A stretch of DNA of 8,091 nt from an uncultured Bacillota bacterium (GCA_937897315.1 CALCNS010000032.1:1-8091); one strand, 5' to 3'. Counted from the stretch's first letter, positions 1 to 7,357 are shown. Translations and numbers: made by a program. The notes: generated by a model from the letters alone, not told the origin.

Positions 1-433
1 CCGGAACCAAGGCTCGTTGGGCATGCTCGAGGAATTCCGGAGCGGCTTGCAAACGAGAAAGCAGGCTATCTTTTTTCTGTGCATCCAAAGGAGGGCTCAT
101 GAGGGTGTTGATTCCTTGCGCCAGTTGGCTTACATAATAAGCAGGAGAGTTCTGCCAAGGTGTCAGCAATTCTTCATCACAAAGAAAGCGAATCAGCGCT
201 TGTTTACCAATTCGCAGGTCGATTTCTTGCTCCAAAGGCATGTCTAGAGCCAGTTGTGCGTTCACCTTCGCCAAGATTTCATTGGCATGCCGTAAATTTC
301 GCTGCCGCTCCTCTAGTTTTACAGGGGGTAACAGGTGATCATAATCGTGAATCCCCTTGGCTGTCGCCGAACAAGGATTGACCGACCAATCGAATTGCAG
401 AATCTCTTGTAGAAGAACCTCATGTTGCTTCAT
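1..433 (-). CDS. DUF885-family protein, N-terminal part (cut by window edge)
   Basis: The 144 visible codons start at an ATG at 433-431, preceded by an AAAGGTGG-type ribosome binding site, and run off the left edge with no stop. The N-terminus reads FDWSVNPCSATAKGIHDYDH at about residues 14-33. The pattern of a proline- and threonine/alanine-rich stretch followed by G-x-H-x-Y-D is how DUF885 proteins usually begin. The remainder is mostly charged, helix-forming sequence. There is no signal peptide or membrane segment, so it should be cytoplasmic. DUF885 proteins have been linked to zinc metallopeptidase-like folds, but any catalytic HExxH-type motif would lie in the missing C-terminal part, so a peptidase role is inference only. 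It lies 115 bases downstream of clpC on the same strand, with the clpC hairpin in between and no convincing promoter of its own. The family call rests on my recognition of the N-terminal pattern. Confidence 0.68.
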   Translation of the reverse strand, partial: MKQHEVLLQEILQFDWSVNPCSATAKGIHDYDHLLPPVKLEERQRNLRHANEILAKVNAQLALDMPLEQEIDLRIGKQALIRFLCDEELLTPWQNSPAYYVSQLAQGINTLMSPPLDAQKKDSLLSRLQAAPEFLEHAQRALVP

Positions 434-494
434 TTCTCATCCCACCTTTACATCTTTTGAATGATTATTCGAATTCAATTTGCCGAAACCCTTC

Positions 495-529
495 TAACAT
501 AACAAAGGCACTGCTTATTCGCAGTGCCT
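495..529 (-). terminator. Hairpin terminator after clpC
   Basis: A perfect 9-bp inverted repeat (arms 506-514 and 521-529, AGGCACTGC with its complement, 6-base loop) lies 19 bases past the clpC stop. Read on the minus strand, the hairpin is followed by TTTGTTATGTT, a U-rich but interrupted tract. On the plus strand the hairpin is followed by a G-rich run, so it works only for minus-strand transcription. It is the likely end of the ctsR-mcsA-mcsB-clpC transcript. The broken U-tract suggests it may be leaky and let some transcription into the DUF885 gene. Confidence 0.7.
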
Positions 530-548
530 GGGGAGGACGAAACTCGAA

Positions 549-3035
549 CTATTCTTCTTTGGTAGTGACCTTATGTTGACTTGTAAATGCCAGCTTCTCG
601 TTCTCCACTTGTACCATTACACAGTCCCCATGTTGGATGTTACCTTGCAGCAATTCTTCACTTAAGGCATCTTCGATTTGACGTTGAATGGTGCGGCGCA
701 ATGGTCGGGCACCAAACAGGGGGTCAAACCCGGCTTTGGCTAAGTGCTTTTTCACGGTTTCATCGACGACGATTTCCATGTTAAAGTCTTTCAAGCGTTT
801 GGCGACATCTCGGAGCATCACATCGACAATGGCTTCGATTTCGGTTTCGTTTAAGGCTCGGAAGACGATGATTTCATCGAGACGATTGAGGAACTCCGGA
901 CGGAACATTCTCTTCAATTCTACATTGAGGCGTTCTTTCATGACTTCGTAATCGGAGTTGGTTTGCGATTCTCCGGTTGCAAAGCCCAAGATGTTTTGCT
1001 TGCGGATGGTTTCGGCTCCGGCATTGGAGGTCATAATCACCACAGTATTGCGGAAGTTGACGGTTCTGCCAAACGAGTCGGTTAGGATACCGTCGTCGAG
1101 CAGTTGTAGCATGGTGTTAAAGACTTCTGGGTGAGCTTTTTCGATTTCATCGAAGAGAATCACGCTGTAGGGATGACGTCGCACTTTCTCGGTGAGTTGT
1201 CCCCCTTCGTCGTAGCCCACATACCCCGGAGGTGCGCCGATGAGGCGAGATACGTTGTGACGTTCCATGTATTCCGACATGTCAATACGAATCAGTGCAT
1301 CTTCACTGCCAAACATGGTTTCTGCCAAGGCTTTGGCCAGCTCGGTTTTGCCCACACCGGTGGGTCCCAAAAAGATAAAGGAACCAATGGGTCGTTTGGG
1401 GTCTTTTAACCCGGCTCGGGCACGGCGAATCGCTCGAGCCACGGCATTGACTGCTTCGTCTTGACCAATCACACGTTTATGCAACTCTTGTTCCAAACCA
1501 AGAAGTCGAACGCTATCTTCTTGAGTCAGTCTTTCAACCGGCACATTGGTCCAAGAGGAGACAATGTGGGCAATGTCCTGCTCGGTTACCGCAGCTCGTT
1601 CGTTGCTTTGCTGGTTCTTCCACTGGTTGCGTTGGGCTTCGAGCTCTTCGCGTTTGCGATTCTCTTGGTCACGCAATGCCGCGGCTTGTTCGAAAGCTTG
1701 GTTTTTCACAGCTTCTTCTTTTTCGGTTTTTAGCTTATTCAACTCATCTTCCAAGTCTTTTAAGTCGGGTGGTGCGGTATAGGATCGTAAGCGTACGCGG
1801 GATCCGGCTTCGTCGATGAGGTCAATGGCTTTATCGGGTAAGAAGCGGTCATTGATGTAGCGTTCCGAAAGTCGTACAGCCGCTTCAATGGCATCGTCAC
1901 CAATGGTTACCCTGTGGTGCGCTTCGTAACGGTCACGTAAGCCTTTTAAGATTAAGATAGATTCCTCGGGCGTTGGCGGTTCCACCATGACCGGTTGGAA
2001 ACGCCGCTCCAGAGCTGCATCTTTTTCAATGTGCTGACGATATTCTTTGAGGGTGGTTGCGCCAATGGTTTGTACTTCTCCACGAGCCAAAGCCGGTTTA
2101 AGGATGTTGGCAGCATCGACTGCCCCTTCGGCTCCGCCCGCCCCCACCAACGTGTGCAATTCGTCGATAAACAAGATGACCGAGTGGGTGTTGCGCACTT
2201 CGTCGAGCAGTTGTTTCATGCGTTCTTCGAATTCACCGCGGTATTTGGTACCCGATACAATCGTGCCCATTTCCAAGGTAATCACGCGTTTGCCTTTGAG
2301 AATTTCCGGCACTTGCCCGGCTACAATTTTGGCAGCCAAGCCTTCGGCAATGGCGGTCTTACCTACGCCCGGTTCACCAATGAGTACCGGGTTGTTTTTG
2401 GTGCGGCGAGACAAAATTTGTATCACACGTTCAATTTCTTTTTCTCGTCCAATGACGGGATCGAGCTGATTGGATTGAGCCAATTTGGTGAGATCACGGC
2501 CCATTTTGTCGAGCATAGGCGTATCGCTTTTGGTTTTAGGCGCAGCACCAGAACTACTTTTACCGGGGGTGGCTTCACCAGAATCTTCTTCCCCGGAGCT
2601 TTCTCCAAGTTGTGACACAATAAAGTCGCGTAAGCCGTCGAGTGCAACACCCTTACTCACCAAGATGCGGGCAGCCACGCTATCGGTTTCTTGAATGAGG
2701 GCTAACAATAAATGCTCGGGCCCCACATAGTTTACCGAAAGTTGGATGGCTTCTTGAAAAGCCAATTCCACCAAGCGTTTGGTTCTTGGGGAGGGTTGCA
2801 GTTGATATTTGGGTTTCTCTTCACCCGCTGGGCTAATTTCGGCAATGGTACTTTGCAGCAAATCCGGGCTAATTTGGTAATGATCCAAGGCATTGGATGC
2901 AATGGTCTCGCGAACACTGGCTAAGCCAAACAAGACATGTTCGGTGCCAATAATGCTATGATTCATTTTTTCGGCTAATTGCTGGGCTGCCAGCAAAGCC
3001 ATGTTTGCTTTTTCGGTGAAACGAAGTTTACTCAC
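549..3035 (-). CDS. clpC: ATP-dependent Clp protease ATP-binding subunit ClpC
   Basis: HSP100/AAA+ unfoldase that unfolds proteins and threads them into ClpP in the cytoplasm. At 828 residues it is close to the roughly 810 usual for ClpC. Domain order: double Clp N-repeat (about 1-145); a Gly/Ser-rich linker (145-172); first AAA+ module with Walker A GEPGVGKT (220-227) and Walker B VILFIDE (286-292); a coiled-coil middle domain with a UVR motif (about 424-460), which marks ClpC rather than ClpB or ClpE; second AAA+ module with Walker A GPTGVGKT (557-564) and Walker B VILFDE (625-630); the ClpP-docking loop tripeptide LGF (683-685); and the C-terminal small domain with GARPLRR (775-781). The start is GTG at 3035-3033, set by AGGAGG eight bases upstream and by the standard beginning [10 protein letters not shown]. 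It is the last gene of the operon, 18 bases after mcsB. No key residue is missing. Confidence 0.98.
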   Translation of the reverse strand: MSKLRFTEKANMALLAAQQLAEKMNHSIIGTEHVLFGLASVRETIASNALDHYQISPDLLQSTIAEISPAGEEKPKYQLQPSPRTKRLVELAFQEAIQLSVNYVGPEHLLLALIQETDSVAARILVSKGVALDGLRDFIVSQLGESSGEEDSGEATPGKSSSGAAPKTKSDTPMLDKMGRDLTKLAQSNQLDPVIGREKEIERVIQILSRRTKNNPVLIGEPGVGKTAIAEGLAAKIVAGQVPEILKGKRVITLEMGTIVSGTKYRGEFEERMKQLLDEVRNTHSVILFIDELHTLVGAGGAEGAVDAANILKPALARGEVQTIGATTLKEYRQHIEKDAALERRFQPVMVEPPTPEESILILKGLRDRYEAHHRVTIGDDAIEAAVRLSERYINDRFLPDKAIDLIDEAGSRVRLRSYTAPPDLKDLEDELNKLKTEKEEAVKNQAFEQAAALRDQENRKREELEAQRNQWKNQQSNERAAVTEQDIAHIVSSWTNVPVERLTQEDSVRLLGLEQELHKRVIGQDEAVNAVARAIRRARAGLKDPKRPIGSFIFLGPTGVGKTELAKALAETMFGSEDALIRIDMSEYMERHNVSRLIGAPPGYVGYDEGGQLTEKVRRHPYSVILFDEIEKAHPEVFNTMLQLLDDGILTDSFGRTVNFRNTVVIMTSNAGAETIRKQNILGFATGESQTNSDYEVMKERLNVELKRMFRPEFLNRLDEIIVFRALNETEIEAIVDVMLRDVAKRLKDFNMEIVVDETVKKHLAKAGFDPLFGARPLRRTIQRQIEDALSEELLQGNIQHGDCVMVQVENEKLAFTSQHKVTTKEE

Positions 3036-3043
3036 TGAAAAAA

Positions 3044-3049
3044 CCTCCT
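3044..3049 (-). promoter_or_regulatory. Ribosome binding site of clpC
   Basis: A perfect AGGAGG on the minus strand, eight bases before the GTG codon at 3035-3033. It decides for the GTG start, since no in-frame ATG lies nearby at the conserved N-terminus. A full consensus site paired with a weaker GTG start may balance ClpC output against the upstream genes of the operon. Confidence 0.85.
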
Positions 3050-3053
3050 ATAT

Positions 3054-4136
3054 TTATTTCATATTTCGCATGACGGCTTCTTGCATTTCTTCTCGTAAGA
3101 GCTTGGCTCGAAGCACATCGCGTTGTTCGGGGGTCAGATTCTCTGTGGCAGAGGCTACTTGGTTGAGCCAACCACCTTGTAATTGGACCATAAGGCGGTT
3201 GAGTTGATCATAACTAACATATTCCAAAAGGTTCAATTCCACTCCTAAGCGCAAATCGCTCCAGCGTTTGACGGCTTCCTGGCTTTGCATAAGGTAGGAG
3301 TTTTGAACCGCACCCAAAGTACGACCTACTTTATCGCGCAACTGCAAGGGGATGCGTTCGGCTAACAAGCGACGAGCTTGACGCTCTTCGGACACCAATT
3401 GCTTAACGATGGCTTGTAACCCGGCCAGAATTTCTTTTTCGGGTTTTCCCATGGAGATTTGGTTGGAAATCTGGTAGACATCACCCACGGCTTCTGTACC
3501 TTCCCCATAGATACCCCGAGCAACCATCCCCAGCTGATGAATACCGTTAATTAAAGGTGCAATTTTCTGGCTCATGGCTAAAGCAGGTAAATGAACCATC
3601 ACCGAAGCTCGTAAGCCGGTACCGGCATTGGTGGGGCATGCCGTCTTATACCCGTAACGATCGCTAAAAGCAAAATCTAGGCGGCTTTCCAGCAAATCAT
3701 CCAGAGTATTGGCCAATTGCCACGCAGCGTCCAATTGTAGCCCGCTGAACAAGACTTGAATGCGCAAGTGATCTTCTTCGTTGACCATAATGCTCACCGC
3801 TTCATCTTCACGCAAGAGCAGCCCGGCTTGAGAGGTACGTTCGTTTAAGTTAGGGCTCATGAGGTGTTTATCGACCAGAATACTCTTTTGCGCTTCGTTG
3901 AGTTGACTTAGGCGAAAAAGTTGCCAGCGATTGGCGGTTCTTTCTTCTAAGAGCGGAATAAGGGCCTCCACCTCTTGTAACAAGGTTTGTGCGTTCTCTT
4001 CGGTTTGAAAATTCGGATACGGCAAACCGCTAATGTTGCGCGCCAAGCGGATGCGTGTAGAAAGAATCACATCTTGATCGGGCCCTTCTTGCATCCAGTA
4101 CGCTTGTGGGGTTTGCCAAGGCATGGTTTTTAGCAT
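3054..4136 (-). CDS. mcsB: Protein-arginine kinase McsB
   Basis: Phosphorylates arginine side chains in proteins using ATP. Phospho-arginine marks substrates for ClpC-ClpP, and phosphorylating CtsR releases it from DNA. The 360-residue protein has the ATP:guanido phosphotransferase fold: STRIRLARN at 26-34, NEEDHLR at 119-125 (the acidic catalytic loop) and CPTNAGTG at 167-174. C167 is the family active-site cysteine. R125, R176 and R207 sit where the family's nucleotide-binding arginines are expected. The C-terminal domain carries RDVLRA at 339-344, matching the RDxxRA phospho-arginine-binding motif that separates McsB from creatine and arginine kinases, which phosphorylate free metabolites. 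The gene overlaps the mcsA stop by seven bases (ATGCTAA), and its site GGGGAGG lies inside the end of mcsA, so translation is probably coupled. A second ATG at residue 5 is possible but fits the binding site less well. Confidence 0.97.
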   Translation of the reverse strand: MLKTMPWQTPQAYWMQEGPDQDVILSTRIRLARNISGLPYPNFQTEENAQTLLQEVEALIPLLEERTANRWQLFRLSQLNEAQKSILVDKHLMSPNLNERTSQAGLLLREDEAVSIMVNEEDHLRIQVLFSGLQLDAAWQLANTLDDLLESRLDFAFSDRYGYKTACPTNAGTGLRASVMVHLPALAMSQKIAPLINGIHQLGMVARGIYGEGTEAVGDVYQISNQISMGKPEKEILAGLQAIVKQLVSEERQARRLLAERIPLQLRDKVGRTLGAVQNSYLMQSQEAVKRWSDLRLGVELNLLEYVSYDQLNRLMVQLQGGWLNQVASATENLTPEQRDVLRAKLLREEMQEAVMRNMK

Positions 4137-4663
4137 GTCGTTCCCTCCCCTTGCTCGGTGCTTAAGCGCTTGATTTCGTCTCGTAACTTGGCGGCTTCTT
4201 CAAAGGCCTCTTTGGCTACTGCTTGCAGTAGCTTGCCTTTGAGGTCTTCTAGACGGCGTCGATGTTCCAATCCTTTGCCTCCCCGCAATGGCACTTTACC
4301 ATCGTGGTGAGCACTGCCATGAATGCGATTCATTAAGGGTTCGAGCTTGGTATCGAAGGTTTCGTAGCAAGTGGGGCAACCAAAACGCCCTTGACGACGA
4401 AATTGGGAATAACTCATACCACACTGTGGGCAGGTGAGACTTTGACTTGCCACATTACTTTCGACCGCTGCCGAGTCTTCTTCTTGCATGAGACCCGATA
4501 AAAGGTTATGAATGGAAAATGGTAAGGGTAATCCAATGCTAATGTTAAATGGACCGTGTTTGGCGGCGCAGACTTCACACAAATGCGTTTCGGTTTTTTG
4601 CCCGTTGACCATTTTGGTAAAATGAATGTTGGCCTGATTTTTTTGACATTCCTGACATAGCAT
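4130..4663 (-). CDS. mcsA: McsA, zinc-binding activator of McsB
   Basis: Small cytoplasmic protein that binds and activates the McsB kinase and takes part in CtsR control. Its 177 residues hold two treble-clef-like cysteine clusters: C3/C6 with C29/C32, and C78/C81 with C96/C99, each a CxxC pair able to bind zinc. The C-terminus (about 138-167) is a UVR motif with the typical A-x-x-x-E-x-F-E-E-A-A-x-x-R-D-E pattern, shared with the ClpC middle domain and UvrB/UvrC. The length is close to the Bacillus protein (about 185). The ATG at 4663 has GGGGAG seven bases upstream. It lies 17 bases after ctsR and overlaps mcsB, so the three are co-transcribed. All eight cysteines are intact. Confidence 0.96.
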   Translation of the reverse strand: MLCQECQKNQANIHFTKMVNGQKTETHLCEVCAAKHGPFNISIGLPLPFSIHNLLSGLMQEEDSAAVESNVASQSLTCPQCGMSYSQFRRQGRFGCPTCYETFDTKLEPLMNRIHGSAHHDGKVPLRGGKGLEHRRRLEDLKGKLLQAVAKEAFEEAAKLRDEIKRLSTEQGEGTTC

Positions 4664-4680
4664 GAAGTATCTCCCCTTTC

Positions 4681-5154
4681 TTACTCTTCGGCTTCGCTGC
4701 TTAAGAGTGATATAATCATGTGACGCAAGAGCATCGCTCGAACCTCGTCGCGCACTGCAGGTGGTAATTCCTGAGTGCCCCTACCCAAGACCGCTTGCAT
4801 AATGGCCCGCTCGCGAAGGGTAATCACCTCTTCGTCTACCAGACGATCACAAATGTGTAACGCACTATCCATATCGATTTTCGTGGGCAAGGCTCTAAGA
4901 ATTTGATCGGACCAATGAGTTGTTTTGTCGGCGAATTGCAATCGGGTAATGCGAACATGACCCCCGCCACCGCGTCGACTCTCCACCAAAAAACCTCGCT
5001 CCGGTGTGAAACGAGTGGTTAACACATAGTTAATTTGTGAGGGAACGCAAGAAAAGTGCTCCGCCACGTTGCTACGGATGATCTCGACGGTGGTGGAGTC
5101 CGATTCTTCCACCAGCGTTCTTAGGTATTGCTCAATAATGTCCGCTAGGGTCAT
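4681..5154 (-). CDS. ctsR: CtsR, repressor of class III heat-shock genes
   Basis: Dimeric winged-helix repressor that binds tandem heptamer operators of clp genes. The protein has 157 residues (Bacillus: about 154). The helix-turn-helix lies at about 21-50, followed by the hallmark glycine-rich beta-wing RRGGGG at 60-65, whose glycines act as the heat sensor and whose arginine is a target of McsB in the family. The C-terminal helical domain (about 78-157) is the dimer and McsB-contact part. The ATG at 5154 has AAGGAGGAG five bases upstream. As first gene of the operon it sits right behind its own operator (5174-5190), which implies autoregulation: heat or McsB activity should release CtsR and induce the whole set. 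Confidence 0.98.
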   Translation of the reverse strand: MTLADIIEQYLRTLVEESDSTTVEIIRSNVAEHFSCVPSQINYVLTTRFTPERGFLVESRRGGGGHVRITRLQFADKTTHWSDQILRALPTKIDMDSALHICDRLVDEEVITLRERAIMQAVLGRGTQELPPAVRDEVRAMLLRHMIISLLSSEAEE

Positions 5155-5173
5155 GTGAACTCCTCCTTCTGAC

Positions 5174-5190
5174 TTTGACTATCTTTGACC
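5174..5190 (-). promoter_or_regulatory. CtsR operator (tandem heptamer)
   Basis: On the minus strand the site reads GGTCAAA, then GAT, then AGTCAAA. This matches the known CtsR consensus RGTCAAA-NAN-RGTCAAA, including the direct-repeat layout and 3-base spacer. It begins about ten bases after the -10 box, so bound CtsR would cover the first transcribed bases and the downstream edge of RNA polymerase. It lies between the promoter and the ctsR ribosome binding site, the position expected for autorepression. Confidence 0.95.
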
Positions 5191-5199
5191 TTCAAGATT

Positions 5200-5228
5200 A
5201 TTATAACTTTGAGGAATGAGGTTGTCAA
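5200..5228 (-). promoter_or_regulatory. Sigma-A promoter of the ctsR operon
   Basis: A full-consensus promoter on the minus strand: -35 TTGACA at 5228-5223, a 17-base spacer, and -10 TATAAT at 5205-5200. Transcription should start near 5193. All twelve positions match the vegetative consensus, so without CtsR the operon would be very active and control must come mainly from the repressor site just downstream. The U-run of the preceding terminator ends about ten bases upstream of the -35 box. Confidence 0.95.
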
Positions 5229-5238
5229 GAGGAAAGAT

Positions 5239-5319
5239 AAAAAAAGGATGCCGAAATCTTTCCCTTCGCCGGTCCGTTAGGTCACTTCAAACCGTGCTCC
5301 GGGAAAGATTTCGGCACCT
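5239..5319 (-). terminator. Long structured terminator hairpin downstream of the rhomboid gene
   Basis: A perfect 16-bp inverted repeat (arms 5249-5264 and 5301-5316) encloses 36 bases. Read on the minus strand, the RNA stem can extend by one G-U and one G-C pair and is followed by seven U (5245-5239), so it should act as an intrinsic terminator for the methyltransferase-rhomboid unit. The enclosed part is not random: a second stem can form (GCACGGT with ACCGGC, one bulged A, six pairs), separated from the outer stem by a 3x3 GGA/GAA internal loop and capped by a 17-base loop. No U-run follows on the plus strand, so it is one-directional. It ends about 100 bases past the rhomboid stop, far for a simple terminator. 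It may also be the 3' part of a small RNA. Confidence 0.8.
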
Positions 5320-5414
5320 AAATACAGCTGACACACCTTAGTATAATTCTAAACTAGATTATATTATCCAAAGGGAGTTTTTTGCTTGTTCTTTACTGTA
5401 ACAAATCAGTCAGG

Positions 5415-6140
5415 CTAAGGCCCCTCTGGAAAAACATCGTCTACAATATCGAGAATTTCGGGTTCGGGTGGATGGGTGCGATTATACCAATATCCCACGG
5501 CAGCACCGACCACAAACCCTCCCACGTGAGCCAAGTAGGCCACATTTTGGCTGCCTCCTGCTAACATGGATTTGCTGTACAAAATCTGCATGAGGAACCA
5601 GACGCCTAAATATATGACTGCAGGTACACTAATTGGAAATAAGAAAAAGATGAAAATGGGTATAATGGTGCGCACCTTGGCATGCGGAAACATGAGGAAG
5701 TATGCCCCCAAGACCCCAGCAATGGCTCCACTGGCCCCGATGACGGTTACGGTAGAGTATGGTTCACTCCAAAGTTGCACCAGATTACCTGCCACTCCGC
5801 TGAGCAAATACACCAGTAAAAAGCGCCCTCTGCCCAGGTGGTCTTCCACATTATCCCCAAAGATCCAAAGGTAGAGCATATTTCCTAACAGGTGACTCCA
5901 ACTACCATGCAAAAACTGCGAGGTGAGCATGGTGCCCCACACCGGAAACATACCATGCCAGCCCCAAGGCTGTCCTTCCTGAAAGAAGATGGGTGTCATC
6001 CCGAAACTTCGATTCCACAACATGAGTTCGCGGGTAGAAAAGCCAAGGGTCCAGACAAAAATGAGGATGTTCAACCCCATGAGTAACAGGGTGACCACCG
6101 GCCAACGCCGCGCACGAATGCTATCTTTTACCGGAATCAT
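5415..6140 (-). CDS. Rhomboid-family intramembrane serine protease
   Basis: Membrane protein of 241 residues that should cleave transmembrane segments of other proteins within the bilayer. Hydrophobic segments lie at about 14-33, 68-95 (likely with a re-entrant loop), 106-123, 131-150, 157-187 and 201-219. The catalytic serine is S137 in the GASG motif (135-138) and the general base is H205 in AHVGG, forming the Ser-His dyad. H83 and N87 in the H-x-x-x-N motif supply the oxyanion site. The insertion between the first segments (about 34-67) is rich in W, G and P and matches the L1 loop of this subgroup. The C-terminal tail (220-241) is acidic and proline-rich and should face the solvent. ATG at 6140, preceded by GGGGGAGG. 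It starts 27 bases after the methyltransferase stop, so the two are probably co-transcribed. The substrate is unknown. Confidence 0.93.
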   Translation of the reverse strand: MIPVKDSIRARRWPVVTLLLMGLNILIFVWTLGFSTRELMLWNRSFGMTPIFFQEGQPWGWHGMFPVWGTMLTSQFLHGSWSHLLGNMLYLWIFGDNVEDHLGRGRFLLVYLLSGVAGNLVQLWSEPYSTVTVIGASGAIAGVLGAYFLMFPHAKVRTIIPIFIFFLFPISVPAVIYLGVWFLMQILYSKSMLAGGSQNVAYLAHVGGFVVGAAVGYWYNRTHPPEPEILDIVDDVFPEGP

Positions 6141-6167
6141 GGTTCCTCCCCCTCTCGAGTGACGATG

Positions 6168-7346
6168 TTAATCGACCAGTTGTAAGATGATGTTCTTTAG
6201 GTAATGGCTTTCGGGGTAGCCCACGATTTGTGGGTGATCGGGTGCTTGGCTACGCCATTCAACCAAGCGGAAACGTAGTTTGGCATCGGTGGAGGCTTCG
6301 GTGAGCATTTCGCGGAACAATTCTTCGCTCATGTGGAAAGAGCAGGAGTTGGTCATGAGGTAGCCACCGGGATTTAGCAGTTTCATGCCTCTTAAGTTGA
6401 TCTCTTTATAACCGCGATACGCACCTTCCACACTGGATTTGTTTTTGGCAAAGGCGGGTGGATCTAAAATGACCACATCATAGCGGCGATTCTCTTGGGT
6501 ATATTGTTTTAGCAAGTCAAAGGCATTGGCTTCCGAAAAGGCAATGCGGTCGGCGTAACCGTTGAGTTTAGCGTTGATTTGTGCTTGTTCTATGGCCAAA
6601 CCGGAGATGTCGGTGGCTTCAACCTTGCTTGCACCGTAGTGTGCGGCGTGAATGGCGAAAGAACCGGTATGACAAAAGCAATCGAGCACCGATTTTCCTT
6701 TTACCAGATTTTTTAAGGCAGCGCGGTTGGTTTTTTGGTCGTAGAAGTAGCCGGTCTTTTGTCCTTCCACAATATCGACCATAAATTTCAAGCCATTTTC
6801 GGTGATTTGCACTTGCGCAGGGCCATCTTTCTCGGCCCACTTAGTGTAGAGACTGCATCCCTCGAGTTTGCGCACCGAAGCGTCGTTGCGAAGAAAGATA
6901 TACTCCGGAGCATAGACTTCACGCAGGGCAAAAAGGATATCGTCGAGGCGAACTTCCATACCCATGGTCAATATTTGCACAACCAGGGTAGTATCAAAGC
7001 GGTCCACCACCAAGCCGGGTAGAAAATCGGCTTCACCAAAGAGCAAGCGGCAATTCTCTTCGTCGGGCATACGGGCTTCACGCCAGGCCTTGGCAGCCTG
7101 CATGCGATTGACAATGACGGAACGATCCAGGGTTCGCCCTTGTTCGTAGCCGGTCACCCGTACCGTGATGACGCTGTTTTGGTTATAATACCCCATAGCC
7201 AAGAAAACCCCGTTGTGATTCACGATTTCCACATCGCAACCGGGCGACAAATCCCCCTCGGTGCGTACGATTTCATTATTATATACCCACGGATGCCCTT
7301 GCTCCAGGCGTTTCCGGCGGTCGCGTTTCAAAAAAACTTTAGCCAT
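6168..7346 (-). CDS. Class I SAM-dependent rRNA methyltransferase, RlmI-like
   Basis: Cytoplasmic RNA methyltransferase. The closest family with known function is RlmI, which makes 5-methylcytosine at position 1962 of 23S rRNA in E. coli; the same target here is inference. With the start chosen (392 residues) an N-terminal PUA-like RNA-binding domain spans about 1-75 (G-H-P-W-V-Y at 17-22), then an EEHD-like middle domain. The Rossmann methyltransferase domain includes GQKTGYFYDQ at 195-204, SAM-binding motif I VLDCFCHTGSF at 220-230, motif IV DPPAFAK at 295-301, and motif VI NSCSF at 333-337 with C335, the expected catalytic cysteine. An ATG two codons upstream (7352) sits directly against the AGGAG site with no spacing, while the ATG at 7346 has six bases, so I use the latter. 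The rhomboid gene follows after 27 bases. Confidence 0.9.
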   Translation of the reverse strand: MAKVFLKRDRRKRLEQGHPWVYNNEIVRTEGDLSPGCDVEIVNHNGVFLAMGYYNQNSVITVRVTGYEQGRTLDRSVIVNRMQAAKAWREARMPDEENCRLLFGEADFLPGLVVDRFDTTLVVQILTMGMEVRLDDILFALREVYAPEYIFLRNDASVRKLEGCSLYTKWAEKDGPAQVQITENGLKFMVDIVEGQKTGYFYDQKTNRAALKNLVKGKSVLDCFCHTGSFAIHAAHYGASKVEATDISGLAIEQAQINAKLNGYADRIAFSEANAFDLLKQYTQENRRYDVVILDPPAFAKNKSSVEGAYRGYKEINLRGMKLLNPGGYLMTNSCSFHMSEELFREMLTEASTDAKLRFRLVEWRSQAPDHPQIVGYPESHYLKNIILQLVD

Positions 7347-7352
7347 GTCCAT

Positions 7353-7357
7353 CTCCT
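7353..7357 (-). promoter_or_regulatory. Ribosome binding site deciding the methyltransferase start
   Basis: AGGAG on the minus strand abuts the ATG at 7352 directly but stands six bases before the ATG at 7346. Six bases is a normal distance and zero is not, so the shorter 392-residue protein beginning MAKVFLKRD is favoured over the 394-residue version beginning MDMAKV. Confidence 0.75.

Noticed and set aside
457..478. Inverted repeat TTGAAT, 10 bases, ATTCAA upstream of the DUF885 gene, a possible operator.
   Set aside because: Six-base arms made mostly of A and T in an AT-rich spacer are expected by chance, and there is no convincing promoter around it.
1995..2615. A 206-codon open frame on the plus strand opposite clpC, the longest antisense frame in the window.
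   Set aside because: It lies entirely within the highly conserved clpC gene, its product resembles no family I know, and it is rich in phenylalanine and arginine as expected from the complement of biased codons. It is a shadow frame.
5155..5230. A CIRCE (HrcA) element or sigma-B type promoter in front of ctsR.
   Set aside because: I found no TTAGCACTC-N9-GAGTGCTAA repeat and no sigma-B style boxes. A CtsR operator and a sigma-A promoter explain the region.
5265..5300. The loop of the long hairpin contains GACCGGCG when read on the minus strand, resembling a piece of the FMN riboswitch; T-box and SAM elements were also considered.
   Set aside because: The remaining conserved FMN segments are absent, there is no T-box AGGGTGGNACCGCG sequence, and the gene downstream has its own promoter after the terminator.
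5376..5414. Run of six T on the plus strand after AAGGGAG, considered as a plus-strand terminator.
   Set aside because: No stem-forming repeat precedes the T-run and no plus-strand gene ends nearby; the only repeat is a 5-bp TTGTT/AACAA pair.
5566..5874. Open frame of 102 codons on the plus strand opposite the rhomboid gene.
   Set aside because: It is fully inside the rhomboid gene, which has its catalytic residues intact, and the frame has no suitable ribosome binding site that I can see.
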